Positions 48,166-61,848 of a DNA stretch of 64,000 bases are shown one piece after another; positions within the stretch are counted from its first letter, which is position 1; each line of letters opens with the position of its first letter. Below the pieces are notes generated by a model. The model saw only the letters and a list, made by a program, of their open reading frames with translations, searched no databases and was not told the DNA's origin. The position numbers and the translations under genes were made by a program. Source of the stretch: Eriocheir sinensis. Lineage: Eukaryota; Arthropoda; Malacostraca; Decapoda; Varunidae. The stretch lies in NCBI RefSeq assembly GCF_024679095.1, contig NC_066517.1:171256-235255 (forward strand), written 5' to 3'.

Positions 48166-48306
48166 GAATTAGGCATACAATTGTCAATGGAAAAAACTCA
48201 CGACAGATAGATCACGCCACCTTATAGGAATGTCGTCCGTCAGTGTTTACCGTCTCAGTTTTGTATACATCGCATTTCATAGTGCGTGGAGGTCACCTTG
48301 ACGTAC
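48118..48306 (+). repeat. ~187-bp direct repeat, left copy
   Basis: From TGTTATAGTAGGATATCAAT to CACCTTGACGTAC. The same sequence lies at 57735-57922, with only about three substitutions and one ATT difference by eye. It overlaps the end of the 935-bp duplication. Confidence 0.9.
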
Positions 48307-49823
<1,517 letters not shown>

Positions 49824-49849
49824 GTGTGTGTTTTTTGTGTGTGTGAGAG

Positions 49850-49941
49850 TGTGATTTTGACTGTCCTTTTTCAAGAAAACTTAAGGACAAACAGGCTCAA
49901 AAAAGGACAGACTGTCCTTAAAAGGACAAACATGGCAACCC
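49850..49941 (-). mobile_element. hAT-like terminal fragment
   Basis: Read on the minus strand from 49941 it begins CAGGGTTGCCATGTTTGTCC, followed by several AAGGACAG/TGTCCTTTT palindromic motifs. This suits a hAT terminus with subterminal repeats. No transposase or partner end is found. Confidence 0.4.
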
Positions 49942-50102
49942 TGCCACACACAGTACGAGTCTGGTGACTGCGGCAGTTTCAAAAGAGCAACCTGCATTGT
50001 GAGTAAATTTAATTTTTGTGGAATGAATATGACACACAAAAGTTGATGAATGTGGATTTTTGGTCAAGGTGCTGAAGGTTAACGAACATTATTCTCTCTC
50101 TC

Positions 50103-50215
50103 TCTCTCGACCATTGGGCCACCACAACTTAAGTCCCCAGGACCCCAGTGGGCCCTCAGTTACCAGTGGGCCCTAGGCCAATGGCCTATGTTGCCTATTG
50201 GCAAATCCGGCCCTG
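50103..50215 (-). mobile_element. hAT terminal fragment
   Basis: Read on the minus strand from 50215 it begins CAGGGCCGGATTTGCC, followed by AGGCAACATAGGCC and CTAGGGCCCAC. This is a terminal pattern common among hAT elements. The partner end and transposase are not seen. Confidence 0.5.
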
Positions 50216-51429
50216 ACTGCAAGCCACTCACAGCTCACTCGAAGCCCTCCACGATACACCCTCGAGCCTCCGCCCGCGGGAGGAGGCACGCCCAGCTGAT
50301 CTTGGAACAACCCACATGCCCCTCGCACCACAGCGGGCGGCAACACCGCTGCTGCCGGGAGCACCGACCCAAACCTCTTTCGGCAAATAGTTAGCAAGGG
50401 TACCCGCGGACATCTCCCGGTGGCTGCAAGCAGTTACCACTACCGTTTCCTGCAAGGCGTCTTCTCAAGAGGTTACACACCCAAGTCGTCTTATCTGCCA
50501 CCGCGACCCATCTCTCAATATAACAAGAACGCCGCAGCCGTCCTACGTCTGGCGTCAGTGTTCCGGCACCGGCACCCAGCCGCGGCCAGTCAAATCGCTG
50601 GGTCAGCAGTTTCCAGCAGCCATTAAGAGTCCACCGATGTCCGCCCTTCCCTCATCTCTCACCGCCGCTCCTGCCGAGGCCGAGGTTTCCCGACGCGACT
50701 CCAACGACTGCACGTACCCCAGGGCGTCACCAACCTTTGCCCTCTCCACTACATCAGCTGATTAATCTTGGTATTTGTGGATATTCCCTTCTGGTCAGAA
50801 TATACCGGCTCGGCTTATTTCAGTTTTGTTTCGAGCAGAGGCACGACCTTTTTATTTCTGTGTTCCTAACACTGTTAATCAGTCATAATTGTGAGAGTAA
50901 CGTTCATTCGCATACGATATTGATCCTTTCTTATTGTTTGCTAGCGGTATACTGTGAGTTCCCTGATCAAAGTTAATCTTCCTCAGTGTGCCCTGCCTCC
51001 GTTTTCTCTTCGCCGCTCGAGGCAAAACGAGAGCTTCAAAGGTATACTCACTTAATTTTCTCCTACCCAAAATACCGCAGTATTTATGGAGTTATTATTT
51101 TTTTTCATATACCCATAACATTATGACATTCCATTATAACCTTAACTTTTATTACGTCTAGCTGGCACCTTGCTAGCCATTCTTTTTTTTTTTTTAGGGT
51201 TTCGGCGCAAACTATTAATTCATACACGTTACGTTTATTGGTTAATAATTACAGCTATCAAAATATGCTCCTATGTTGTAACTGATTTACACCATAGTAT
51301 GAACGAAGACACTCTCGCTAAACTCGGCGAAACTTTTATGCATTTAACACAGACCACAGACGAAGAGGGTACGGAACACGATACCAAAACCGGTGAATTT
51401 ACTAAGGTAATCTTATGTTCAGGCACTCA
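50216..51429. other. Region 5' of the provirus, no assigned gene
   Basis: GC-rich to about 50760, then AT-rich. It could include the proviral 5' LTR, leader or deleted gag, but no primer-binding site or LTR partner is identified. Short frames only. Confidence 0.35.
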
Positions 51430-51878
51430 TTATTTATCAATTCCAGGCCGCAGAATTCGTTCACCCCCGGGTTCGTCGGCATACTTACAACCCACTCAAG
51501 GTTCAAGAACACCCTCACCATCAACCCCTCGCAACAGCCGCAACATTGCAGACTCAAAGTAAGGCATCTCTCACCTGTATTTTTTGCAAACAATCAGGAC
51601 ATTCTGTACATTCTTGCTTCGCGAAACGTAGGGAATCAACACACTCAAGACAGGGCTCAGATAGGATGTCAGGAGGTTACAGGGGCGGGCATCATTCATC
51701 ACACAGGAACCCTAGGCCAAACCATCAGCGGAAGGCTGCCTTTTGCCTTGTCCACGGGAATCGTTTTCATGATTCAGACAGTTGTCCTGCAATACAGAAA
51801 ATCAAGGAGGAACAGAAGTACAAGCCCTCGGCGGACAGTAAACCACACTCCTCCTCTTCTCAGAATAAAAAGACATGA
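51430..51878 (+). pseudogene. gag: gag C-terminus (nucleocapsid)
   Basis: The frame ending at a TGA (51876-51878) contains a CCHC zinc knuckle (C-x2-C-x4-H-x4-C, about 51579-51620). A basic, Ser/His/Arg-rich stretch follows, as expected of a nucleocapsid that packages RNA. The capsid and matrix parts usual for a ~400-residue Gag are not recognisable upstream, so gag is truncated or badly decayed. The downstream protease region continues in the same frame after this single TGA. That may be an ordinary nonsense change or a readthrough arrangement. Confidence 0.75.
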
Positions 51879-54800
51879 CTTCGTGACAGCCCCAAGGCGT
51901 ACATCTACGTGTCCTTTAAGGACAATACTAATTGGGAGCAACTTGACTCCGTCATTGCCGCCTTGGGACGGACAAGCATAATTGCCCTCCCTTGCAAAGT
52001 GGGCAAAATTTCACTCACCTTAGCGGTAGACACAGGTGCGACAGTCAATGTCATCTCAGACTCCGCTTACGGGTCACTGACACGACAGGCGAGAGGAGAA
52101 AATTGGCCGCTCCAAGAGAACGACCTGAATGTGGTAGGCGTGACGGGCACCACTTTGGGAATCCTTGGGCGAGTACCACTAACAGTCAGCTTACATGAAA
52201 AAGTATGTCCCTTTCGAGATTTCTTTTATGTCTCTAGCAGGTTTGCCTTACCTGTGGATGGGATCTTAGGATTAAACGCCATGAAAGACCTGCACATAAC
52301 CATAAACCCTGAAAGCAACGCGATCGTGTATCAAGGCCGACGCATACAGGGGATGGTAAATCCATCCCCTCTGTCACCTGTAATCCCACCCTCAGAGGGG
52401 GAAAATGACCAACCCACCACAGACTCAGCGTCTGCCACCGCCCAAGTGTCACCTCTTACGGTCAAACCACACGAAAACATTGCAGACTTGTGGCGGACAG
52501 TAACGGCAGTCGTAGAAGGTCCTCAAATAGTTCCGGATCGTGCTGCAAAACTAGTTAAAATCCGTTTTCCTAACGCACCTCCAACGGGCAGTGATGTGTA
52601 TCGACGGAGCTCTCACATACACCGCGTGACGGTGGAGGTGCCTCTTGCGACAGTCAAGGAGGGAGGTTTTGCAGAGGCATTGGTAATAAACACGTCTGGA
52701 TCCCCTGTATCCTTAAAACACGGTGTTAGATTATGCCAGTGTCTAGTGTATGGGAGAAATGTCGCCCCGGAACCAGATGAATACCCTTCAGCCCAAGTCT
52801 CAGGCATAACCTTGGCGTGTCAGGCTTCTCCCGAACAAGACACAGCTGATTTAGAGGCATTCCTAAAAGTTGCACACTATTCCGATATTAAGCCAACCTT
52901 AGTCCAGCTACTGGATCATTATAGGGGGCGGCTTGCTCTACCAGGCGAGCCGCTTGGAGTTACGCAGTGTGCTGAACACCACATTAAGTTAAAACCCAAT
53001 ACAAATCCTGTATATATCAATGTGTATAAACTCCCCCACAGTCAGAGGGAGGTCGTACAACAACTTATCTCTGAAATGTTAGAACAAGGTGTCATCAAAG
53101 AATCGAATTCCCCGTGGAATTCACCCTTGTTTCTGGTTCCAAAGAAAGACGGCTCTTATCGTCCTGTGATTGATTTCCGGCGTGTGAACACCGCGACCGT
53201 GGATGATCATTTTCCGCTTCCCGTTCTTAGAGATCTTCTGATGTGTCTCGGTAGAGGAAATAAAGTATTTACGAGTCTTGATCTGGTCAGTGGCTACTGG
53301 CAACTGCCCATGGCCCCCGAGTCACGTGAAATAACGGCTTTCAGCACAACCTCATGGCCACTATGAGTGGACGAGGATGCCGTTCGGGCTCAAAGGAGCT
53401 CCCTTGACATTCCAAAGGACAATGAACAGTATTTTTGGTGACTTGCTGGGCAACTCTGTCTATGTGTATTTAGACATCATCATCATAGCAAGTAAAGACG
53501 TGCATGCACACATGGAAACCCTAAAAGCAGTCCTACACAGACTTCAAGAGGTCGGATTAAAGCTCAAAATCACCAATTGTGAATTCTTAAAGCCTCGGAT
53601 CAAGTTCTTGGGGCATGTCGTGGACGAATTCGGCATCCACACAGTGGACGACAAAATAAAAGCTATTGCCGAGTTCCCTCAGCCAACGTCTACAGACAAG
53701 GTACGGTCTTTCTTGGGTGTCGCAGGTTATTACAGGCCTTTCATAAAGGACTTCGCAGCACGCGCGAGTCCCCTAACCCATCTATTAAAGAAAGACGTAC
53801 CATTTCAGTGGCTCCCAGCTCAATAAACGAGCTTTGAGGATTTAAAGAAAGCGCTTACACAGGCTCCGGTCCTTGTCTTTCCGGATTTCAAGGACCCCTT
53901 TCAGCTTTGTACCGACGCTTCGGCTAGTGGAGTAGGAGCCGCTCTGATGCAAACAGATAAGTCCGGCAAAAAGCATGTAATAGCGTTCGCCAGTCGAGTG
54001 CTAACAGCTCCGGAAAAGAACTGTTCTGCTACCCACCTAGAGGCTCCTGCCATTGTGTGGGCTCTGAAGCATTTTCGAGACATGGTGATGGGGTACATAA
54101 TTGTGGTGTATACGGACCACGCGGCCATAACTGATCTTTTCAAGGGAAAAAACCTACACGGTCGTCTGGCAAGATGGTTCTGAACGATCCAAGCATACAA
54201 TCCGGAGATAAAATATATCATCGGGAAAACAAATGTGGTCGCAGATGCCTTATCTCGGAATATTCCGATAGGCGCGATTACCACCCCAGAGGTCATCCAC
54301 AACTTCACTTCACCTGAGCTACACACTGCTCAGCGAGACCACCCTGTGTGGAAGAGGTTAATTTACGCCCTCGAGTCGGGAGACGAAACAAACCTTCCTG
54401 AATTGCCAGTTCCCTTTTCACAATTCTTCCTATCAGAGGACAACCTCCTTTGTAGGTCATGGCCAACCAACCCGGTACCTATAGACCAACTGGTCATCCC
54501 AGACAAATACGTCCCCGTAACGCTTAAGCTGGTCCATAACACACCCACTGCGGGTCACCCAGGAAGAGACACGACACTATCTGTCACCAGACGAAAATTC
54601 TACTGGCCCACATTACGGGTTGATGTAGAAAAACATGTCGCACATTGCGTCGTTTGTGCTAAGCACAAGGGGTCCGTCAAAGGGCCAGCACCTATGTTGC
54701 AATACCCAGTACCAGAGGCGCCATGGGATGTTGTAAATATAGACTTATTACAGCTCCCCCAGAGCCAACATGGCTCGCGCTACTTATTGGTGTGCGTCGA

Positions 54801-55638
54801 CCAGTTCTCTAGGTTTCTAGTTCTAGCGCGTCTCAAGGACAAGACAGCCACACGCGTGGCCCATGCCCTCGTGACTCACGTGTTGTGTCCACATTCGTCT
54901 CCTCGAATTCTTTTGAGTGACAATGGCACCGAGTTTAGGAACTCAGTATTGAGCGAAATATGCGCTCAGTTTAACATCACGCAATCCTTCATCACAGCTT
55001 ACCACCCAGCTGCTAATGGGTTGGCGGAGAGGGCTAATAGGAAAATCTTACAGGTCCTCAAGCCTATCGTGAACGATCTCCACGATAACTGGGAGGATTG
55101 GCTATCGCATATAGCCGCTTCCATAAATACGTCGGTAAACGACTCTACGGGGAAGTCTCCCTACTACATCTTATATGGGGTGGAGAAACGTCTTCCGTAC
55201 GACTTCCTAACAAAACCACAACAACCTCTCTACAACATTGATAAGTACGCACAACAGCAGATGCATATGTCTTCCACGATACACTCAGAAGTTAGGTGTA
55301 CGTTAAAAGCTACGAAGGTTGAAATGATGTCAGAACAACACAAACAGGCCGTCCCGGTGAAATTAAAAGAGGGTGACACTGTCATGATTAAGTAAACGGA
55401 AAGGAGTTCGAAACTGGGGGCTAAATTTGTGGGTCCTTACCGAGTTGTTCGGAATGTCAGGGGAAATCGGTTCGAGGTTCTCGAGTCGAATAGTGGAGTC
55501 AGTCTAGAAGTTCACAGTGATCGTCTGAAAGTAATTCCCTCACCTTTGGACCTTGATAGTGGTACTTCCCCCTCAGAGTCAAATGTTCAACAAGATAATC
55601 CCAACACCCATAGCTATAACTTTAGACCACGGGTTTAA
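51879..55638 (+). pseudogene. pol: pol: protease, reverse transcriptase, RNase H, integrase
   Basis: Protease shows the D-T-G active site near 52029. The RT runs from about 52975 to 53826. It has the SPWNSPLFLVPKKDG and LDLVSGYWQ blocks, but its YxDD box (about 53470) reads Y-L-D-I, so one catalytic Asp is absent. RNase H (about 53830-54190) has TDAS and YTDH. The integrase (54235-55395) keeps the H-H-C-C zinc motif and the D, D, E triad (NIDLL, LLSDNGTEF, GLAERANRK). A GPY/F module lies at 55425-55500. Breaks seen: a frame change near 53362, and stops at 53824, 54181 and 55393. It is therefore non-functional at several points. Confidence 0.9.
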
Positions 55639-55665
55639 AAACTTCATTCCCACCACTTTCAGATC

Positions 55666-57327
55666 ATGATGTTGCATTTTCTGACCATCTTGTTGTCCCT
55701 CGGCTCCCTGCTTGCAACAACACCCATCCACCTGAAGCCTGGTGGCCTCACGGCACACATAGGAGAGGTCTTCCTCATAGAAGATGTGCTCCTCGTAAAA
55801 TATCCATATACTTCCTTGACCAACACCACTGACACAATCAGGATAGTCTCAGAAAAACTACTCGGCATGGCAGACGCCATACGGGCTACCAAAACTTGGG
55901 AATCAAAGGCACCTTCTAGTACCAACTCTCTGTTCTTGCGGGGTAAAGTTGATGAGGTAGACATGGATTAGTTTTCACTCAGTTCACTCTCGGGTAAAGA
56001 GGGGGTTGCTCAACATCGTTGGGTCCGCCTCAAAGTTCTTCTTCGGTACGGCAACGGACGAGGACGTACGCGATTTGCGGGACCACTACGCTCATGTACT
56101 TTCCTTTGCTGCCCGAAATCGCAGGGTGATCAACGCCAATTGTAGAAAACTTGCGCGGTTGCGTACTAACATTGAGGAACTGCTAGAGCAGACAAATAAG
56201 ATGGTAGAGGTTATCAACATAGTTGTCAAACAGATCGACCAGGTGAATCAGTTTCTCCTCCTAGATCAGGCCTTGCATGTATTGGAAAACGTCATTAACT
56301 CTGTCGCAACGGCAAATCAGCAGGTTATTAGCAACATGGTTGATGCAGCGCACGGTAGAGTCACACCTGCCTTGTTCCCTCTACACGATTTGAGAACGAC
56401 TATCCATATCGGGTATCAAAATTATAGCCTGACACCTTTATTCACCTCAGACATGAGTTAATATTTTTACCCCTTGATTGAGTCCAGCCTCACCCCGATG
56501 CCATAATCTTTCATGTTCCATTTCAGACGGCGGACGTGTTTGAGGCACACGAAATTGTCCTGTTCCCTTTTTCAGCTAAGGACAGTGTGTTAGCCCTGGA
56601 CACGTCCCCGTCTCTTGTTCTAATCGCGAAGGATTTCGCTCTGTATTCAACGGGTAGCTACTCACACTTGCAATATTGCAAGGAGACGGTCTTCGGGCGA
56701 TTCTATTGCTCTGCGTCTCTCTTTGCGTTCCTACCAGTTCGGGGAGGGGTATGCGAGATCGCCCTCACCCGCGTGAACGCGTCTGACGCTCTTTCCCTGT
56801 GCCCTTACAAGCAGCTAACACCAACGCCTGTTTTCCATAAGAACTTTCAGGGTCTGCATTATTTTTATTTCCCTCAGTCATTCTATGTATCGGTCATCTG
56901 CCCGGAGGGTACCACTTATCAACGGGTTACTGGTCACTATGCCATAGCGGAAGCATGCTATATCCGCTCCACTAACATAACAACGTACCCGTCCCGGATC
57001 CGTCTGGTTTTCACGGGCAATATTTCCCATCGAGTGTTTCCTCTACGGTCTCTCGATAACATTCACTTTTCCAGCATCTCTTATGTGACTAATTCCCTTA
57101 ATTCATTGTCTTTCGCAAACAAAACAGAGTTTGCGGAAACCCTGGAGGAAACGCTGCCTGAATACCTGCATCTCCACTACCTGTACCCTGGATTTTTTGT
57201 ACCAATGTTTCTGATGTTCGTCAGTCTCGTCGTCATGTGCTACCTTATTAGGAGGAACTCTGTCCTGCACGATTATTTGGTTGTGCAGACACGGCGACTG
57301 GATGCAGGGAGGCCACTGGCAAGGTAG
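55666..57327 (+). pseudogene. env: env: class resembling errantivirus/baculovirus F-type fusion protein, broken
   Basis: Three open pieces are seen. The first (55666-55971) starts with a hydrophobic signal-peptide-like segment. The second (from about 55973 to 56461) contains a furin-type R-x-K-R motif at 55991-56002, followed by a Gly/hydrophobic stretch suited to a fusion peptide, then a long heptad-like coiled coil. The third (56536-57327) is Cys-containing with several N-glycosylation sequons and one strong membrane segment near its C-terminus (about 57190-57250), then a short basic tail. Consecutive pieces are in different frames and separated by stops, so no intact envelope is encoded. 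Family membership is inferred from architecture. Confidence 0.8.
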
Positions 57328-57734
57328 TTTTTCCTTTTCTCAGGCAAGTCAGAGGACAGAAACCTGGCATTCCCGTGCTCCTATACTTAACATTGTACTG
57401 TGTTTCACTACTGTATGTTTCACTACTGTATTTTTTTTAGGAGCTAGATGAACGTTTCATTGTCTGTAACTATGCCAGTTGATAGCTTCTTATACATGTG
57501 TCCTTATATTTATCTTTTGAGAGATTTCTTATGTTTCATGTCACACACGTTGTGTTTTACCTCTCACTATTTATATTATGACTACAGATATGTTCTTACA
57601 TAGCCAGTGTTTTCATGTAATTGTATCATAGGCAGTCTGCTTGACAAACTCCCACTATGTATGTTCATGGTAACTAGACTGCTATTTAGATTCTTGTATA
57701 TCGCGAGGTCGCGATCACTGGTAGGTGACCGAGC
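57328..57734. other. 3' flank of env, unassigned
   Basis: AT-rich, with TTTCACTACTGTAT repeated at 57404 and 57418. It may be proviral 3' UTR. No polypurine tract is evident directly before 57735. Confidence 0.35.
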
Positions 57735-57922
57735 AGTGTTATAGTAGGATATCAATGTATTATTATTATTTGATATCACCACGAATTAGGCATACAATTG
57801 TCAATGGAAAAAACCCACGACAGATAGATCACGCCACCTTATAGGAATGTCGTCCGTCAGTGTTTACCGTCTCAGTTTTGTATACATCACATTTCATAGT
57901 GCGTGGAGGTCACCTTGACGTA
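57735..57922 (+). repeat. ~187-bp direct repeat, right copy
   Basis: Nearly identical to 48118-48306. Homology stops at GACGTAC on the right and at TGTTATAG on the left. Confidence 0.9.
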
Positions 57923-58104
57923 CGTGACCAATTGTAACAATTATTTTCCAACCTGTAACTCGTCACTCCTTCACGAGAGTCCGACTGACACACAACGGAG
58001 TCGCTGTCGCTACGACGCTTCTTGTACATATAGGCTACGAATATAATTCGCCTTAAGGAAACTGAAGTCTTAATCAACGCCCTTTAAACGCCCCCCGGCA
58101 AGCC
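57923..58104. other. Unassigned spacer
   Basis: TGTAACAATTATTTTCC at about 57931 looks LTR-start-like, but no partner was found. Otherwise nothing. Confidence 0.3.
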
Positions 58105-59168
58105 CGTTACGTCGGTAAATGTTATAAATGAGATAACCTGCACACCTTGTATGTCGGTAAATGTGAGAAATGAGATAACCTGCACCCCTTGTACGTCGGT
58201 AAATGTGATAAATGAGATAACCTGAACCCCTTGTATGTCGGTAAATGTGATCAATGAGGTAACCTACACCCCTCGTATGTCGGTAAATGTGATCAATAAG
58301 ATAATCTACACCCCTTAAAAGTCGGTAAATGTGATAACTGAGATAACCTGCACCCCTTGTATCTCGGTATATGTGATTAATGAGATGCCCTCCACCCATT
58401 GAATGTCGGTAAATATGATAAATGAGGTACCCTACACCCCTTGTATGTCATTAAATGTAATAAATGAGGTACCCTACACCCCTTGTATGTCGGTAAATGT
58501 GATAAATGAGGGGCCTGGTGGTCAGCCAAAGCCCGTCATGGCGCAGGCAATTTTTATAGTGGCGCTAGTTATGCTTGGCTCATGCTGCCCCCTGGAACTC
58601 ATTTTTGATTCGCTTGTACGGTTTCTTCTAGAATCCGGGATGATAGGTGGTCTTCTGGACAGCCTGTGGATAGTCTTAAGCCACTCGGCGGTGACTAAAA
58701 AATCCCAGGTGGTAGCGTGGGGATTCGAATCGACATTGTCCATGGCGTGATGAATGCTGGCCCCGCACGCTAATCACTCAGCCACCGCCTACCTTTGTAT
58801 GTCAGTAAATGTGAAAAATGATATAACCTAAACCCCTTGTATGTTGGTAAATGTGATAAATGAGGTAATCTGAAACCTTGTATGTCAGTAAATGTGATAA
58901 ATGAGATAGCCTGCACCCCTTGTATGTCGGTAAATGTGATAAATGAGATAACCTACACCCCTTGTATGTCGGTAAATGTGATAAATGAGATAACCTACAC
59001 CCCTTGTATGTCGGTAAATGTGATAAATGAGATAACCTACACCCCTCGTAAGTCGGTAAATGTGATAAATGAGATAACCTACACCCCTTGTAAGTCGGTA
59101 AATGTGATAAATGAGATAACCTACACCCCTTGTAAGTCGGTAAATGTGATAAATGAGATAACCTACAC
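58105..59168. repeat. 42-bp minisatellite, split by a SINE
   Basis: The unit TGTATGTCGGTAAATGTGAT + AAATGAGATAACCTACACCCCT repeats at 58105-58508 and, after the SINE, at 58796-59168. Units nearer 59168 are more alike than those nearer 58105. The 14-residue frames across it follow from 42 being a multiple of 3. Confidence 0.96.
58509..58795 (-). mobile_element. tRNA-derived SINE inside the minisatellite
   Basis: On the minus strand from 58795 the head has an A-box-like GTGGCTGAGTGATTAGCGTG and a B box GATTCGAATCCCC (58718-58730). The 3' module (GCGCCACTATAAAAATTGCC, then TGCGCCATGACGGGC) is shared with the fragment at 22.9 kb. A CTCF-like string CCAGGGGGCAGCA lies on the minus strand at about 58583-58595. 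Confidence 0.8.
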
Positions 59169-59291
59169 TCTCTTCTGATTGATGGTCATGTTTCTCGGAT
59201 TCTCTCCATTTAATGGTAGGCTATCTGAATTATGGGGTCCATGTCATTCTTGAATTTGGCCATTTTCCCATAAAAGCTGCCATGCTGTCTT
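59169..59291. other. Unassigned spacer
   Basis: Nothing recognised. Confidence 0.3.
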
Positions 59292-59362
59292 GCCGCCATT
59301 TTGCCTGGACAAACTACGATATCAACACTGTGTTTGTAAACATCGGGTTCCGCGCATGCGCA
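59292..59362. promoter_or_regulatory. YY1-like and NRF1-like motif pair
   Basis: GCCGCCATTTT (59292-59302) matches the YY1-type core. CGCGCATGCGCA (59351-59362) matches the palindromic NRF1-type core. Such pairs are typical of TATA-less housekeeping promoters. No exon could be attached and TE origin is possible. Confidence 0.3.
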
Positions 59363-59419
59363 GATCAGGATGGGATGTCTTAGGATACGTGGATGGCAGA
59401 TGACACAACACCGGCTCAC

Positions 59420-59904
59420 TTAAAATCAAAACCTTATTTCTTATGTTCTTGTAACTAATTTATTTATGGACCAATATCTTTTATTCAGAAAGCTATTTCA
59501 ACAGGAAGGATAGGAGATTAATGATCACTATCGCTCGTTTTTTATAGAATAGTAAAAAATATTTCCTAGATATCGATAATAAAATATTAAAAAGTTGAAA
59601 AATGTTTGTCAAAAATCTAAATCAACTTCAAACAAAAGTTAAAATAGCGAACATAATTCCGTTTTCATACTTTCAGAAGTTGAATAAAAAGAGCAGACTT
59701 AAATAAATGCCTAAAATCAGAAGTTAGGACAACATTTTTCTTTACCATGTCCTACATATATACCAAAAGAAAGAGGAAAAATAAAGATATTTATAAGCAA
59801 ATAATTAAGTTATTACTTATTTGAAATTATTACTAAAAGAACGCCTAAAATAGGTGGTTCTTGTAATTATTATTAAAAAAAATAATAGTAATTATTATAA
59901 GTTT
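59420..59904. other. AT-rich stretch without recognised gene
   Basis: Strongly AT-rich and likely the interior of the hAT copy whose end lies at 60043. No coding sequence is seen. Confidence 0.4.
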
Positions 59905-60043
59905 TAACGATCAGATGATCGGAATGGTGATCGGAACAGCAGTACTTAAAAAATGATCGGATGATCGGAATCGGATCAGCTGCCTAAACTGATCGGATGA
60001 TCGGGGATCGGAACAGCAAAAAAGTGATCGGTGCCCACCACTG
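59905..60043 (-). mobile_element. hAT terminus with GATCGGATGATCGG repeats
   Basis: Read on the minus strand from about 60043 it begins CAGTGGTGGGCACCGATCAC, a characteristic hAT end. Multiple GATCGG/CCGATCAT subterminal motifs follow. It abuts a LINE fragment, suggesting insertion into that LINE; the opposite end was not found. Confidence 0.65.
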
Positions 60044-60335
60044 GAGGTGACCTTATAGAAGTGTTTAAAATGTTCAAGGGTTTCGACAACGTTAATGTTC
60101 ATGATTATTTTAGTCTCTCAATCAAGTGTAACAAGAAACAATGGATACAAAATAACGAGGAAGCGTTTCAACTCAAATGAATCAAAACACTTCTTCAACC
60201 GTGTCATCAATGTATGGAATGGTTTGCCTCAAAACGTCGTCGAAAGCGAAACTATTTGCACGTTCAAAAACCGACTGGACAAATATTTAGAAGCTAACCC
60301 GAACATCCGCTTAGTCGTCGTGAATGATCTTTTTA
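60044..60335 (+). pseudogene. LINE C-terminal fragment
   Basis: The plus strand encodes GDLIEVFKMFKGFDNVNVHD and YFSLS. After a frame change near 60110 it continues RKRFNSNESKHFFNRVINVW, NGLPQNVV and TFKNRLDKYL. This is the usual C-terminus of CR1/Jockey-type LINEs. Everything upstream is replaced by the hAT end. Confidence 0.8.
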
Positions 60336-61090
<755 letters not shown>

Positions 61091-61813
61091 AAGTTATCAG
61101 ACGCAGTAGTGGATAGATCTGGCGCACGTCGATCAGGTGGCGCCAAGTTATGTCCAGGTATGAAAAGTTGTGTTGGCTGCGGGCGGGGAGGGGCGTCCGT
61201 GGGGTGTTCTGCGGGGAGTCGCGTCTTGTTTGCTGATAACAGGCGATGCTTCAGCCAATTGCCAGGCTGCTGCCGCCCCTGGACACTCGTGGGTGGCAGC
61301 TGCAGGGGAAAAGGAGACGTGGTAGGAGGGCGAGAATCAGAAGTATTTGAAGGACGCAGTTTGGAGAGGCGAAGGGTAAAAAAAGCGGGGAGCCGGAGTG
61401 ACAAAGTGTCCGGGGATGTTGCTCGTAATCAACTGAGAGAGGTACTTAACGCCACTCGTCTGTCTTGCAGGGCCTGTGAGGTGGCTGGCAACAAGCGTGT
61501 CTGGCCTCCTGACGGACTGACGGGCTGCCCGGCTGACGTGGAGTGCCGCCCCGACGTTCTCCCTTTTTCGGTAACTAGATTCTACTGTCATACTTGGCGC
61601 CTGAAGTATATGGCGATGCCGGGCTGTGACGGACGGATATGTACACTTGAGCTGTGTGGGTGTGGAGTGGAGGCGTGTGGGTGGGGTGGTAGCAGTGTGG
61701 GGGTGTGGAGGCCTTGTGTGTGTGGGAAGGGCGTGGGCGTGTGGGTTGACGTGGAGGGGGATGAGGAAGAGCTGAATTGTGCTCTGAGGGGGAGATGAGA
61801 TGAGGGGAAGGCC

Positions 61814-61848
<35 letters not shown>

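Larger units (their letters stand above)
51430..57327 (+). mobile_element. Env-bearing Ty3/Gypsy provirus (errantivirus-like), decayed
   Basis: In order on the plus strand: a gag nucleocapsid end, protease, reverse transcriptase, RNase H, integrase with a GPY/F-type tail, then an env. Order and domain content are those of Metaviridae with envelope, as in insect errantiviruses. All three coding regions are interrupted. Upstream gag and both LTR borders could not be fixed; the direct repeats at 48118 and 57735 are possible but unproven boundaries. Confidence 0.88.

Noticed and set aside
57931..58080. Proviral LTR starting TGTAACAATT
   Set aside because: No matching copy upstream of the provirus and no target duplication.
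58882..59178. 98-codon frame of a 14-residue repeat
   Set aside because: Follows from a 42-bp minisatellite unit; no start context or tail.
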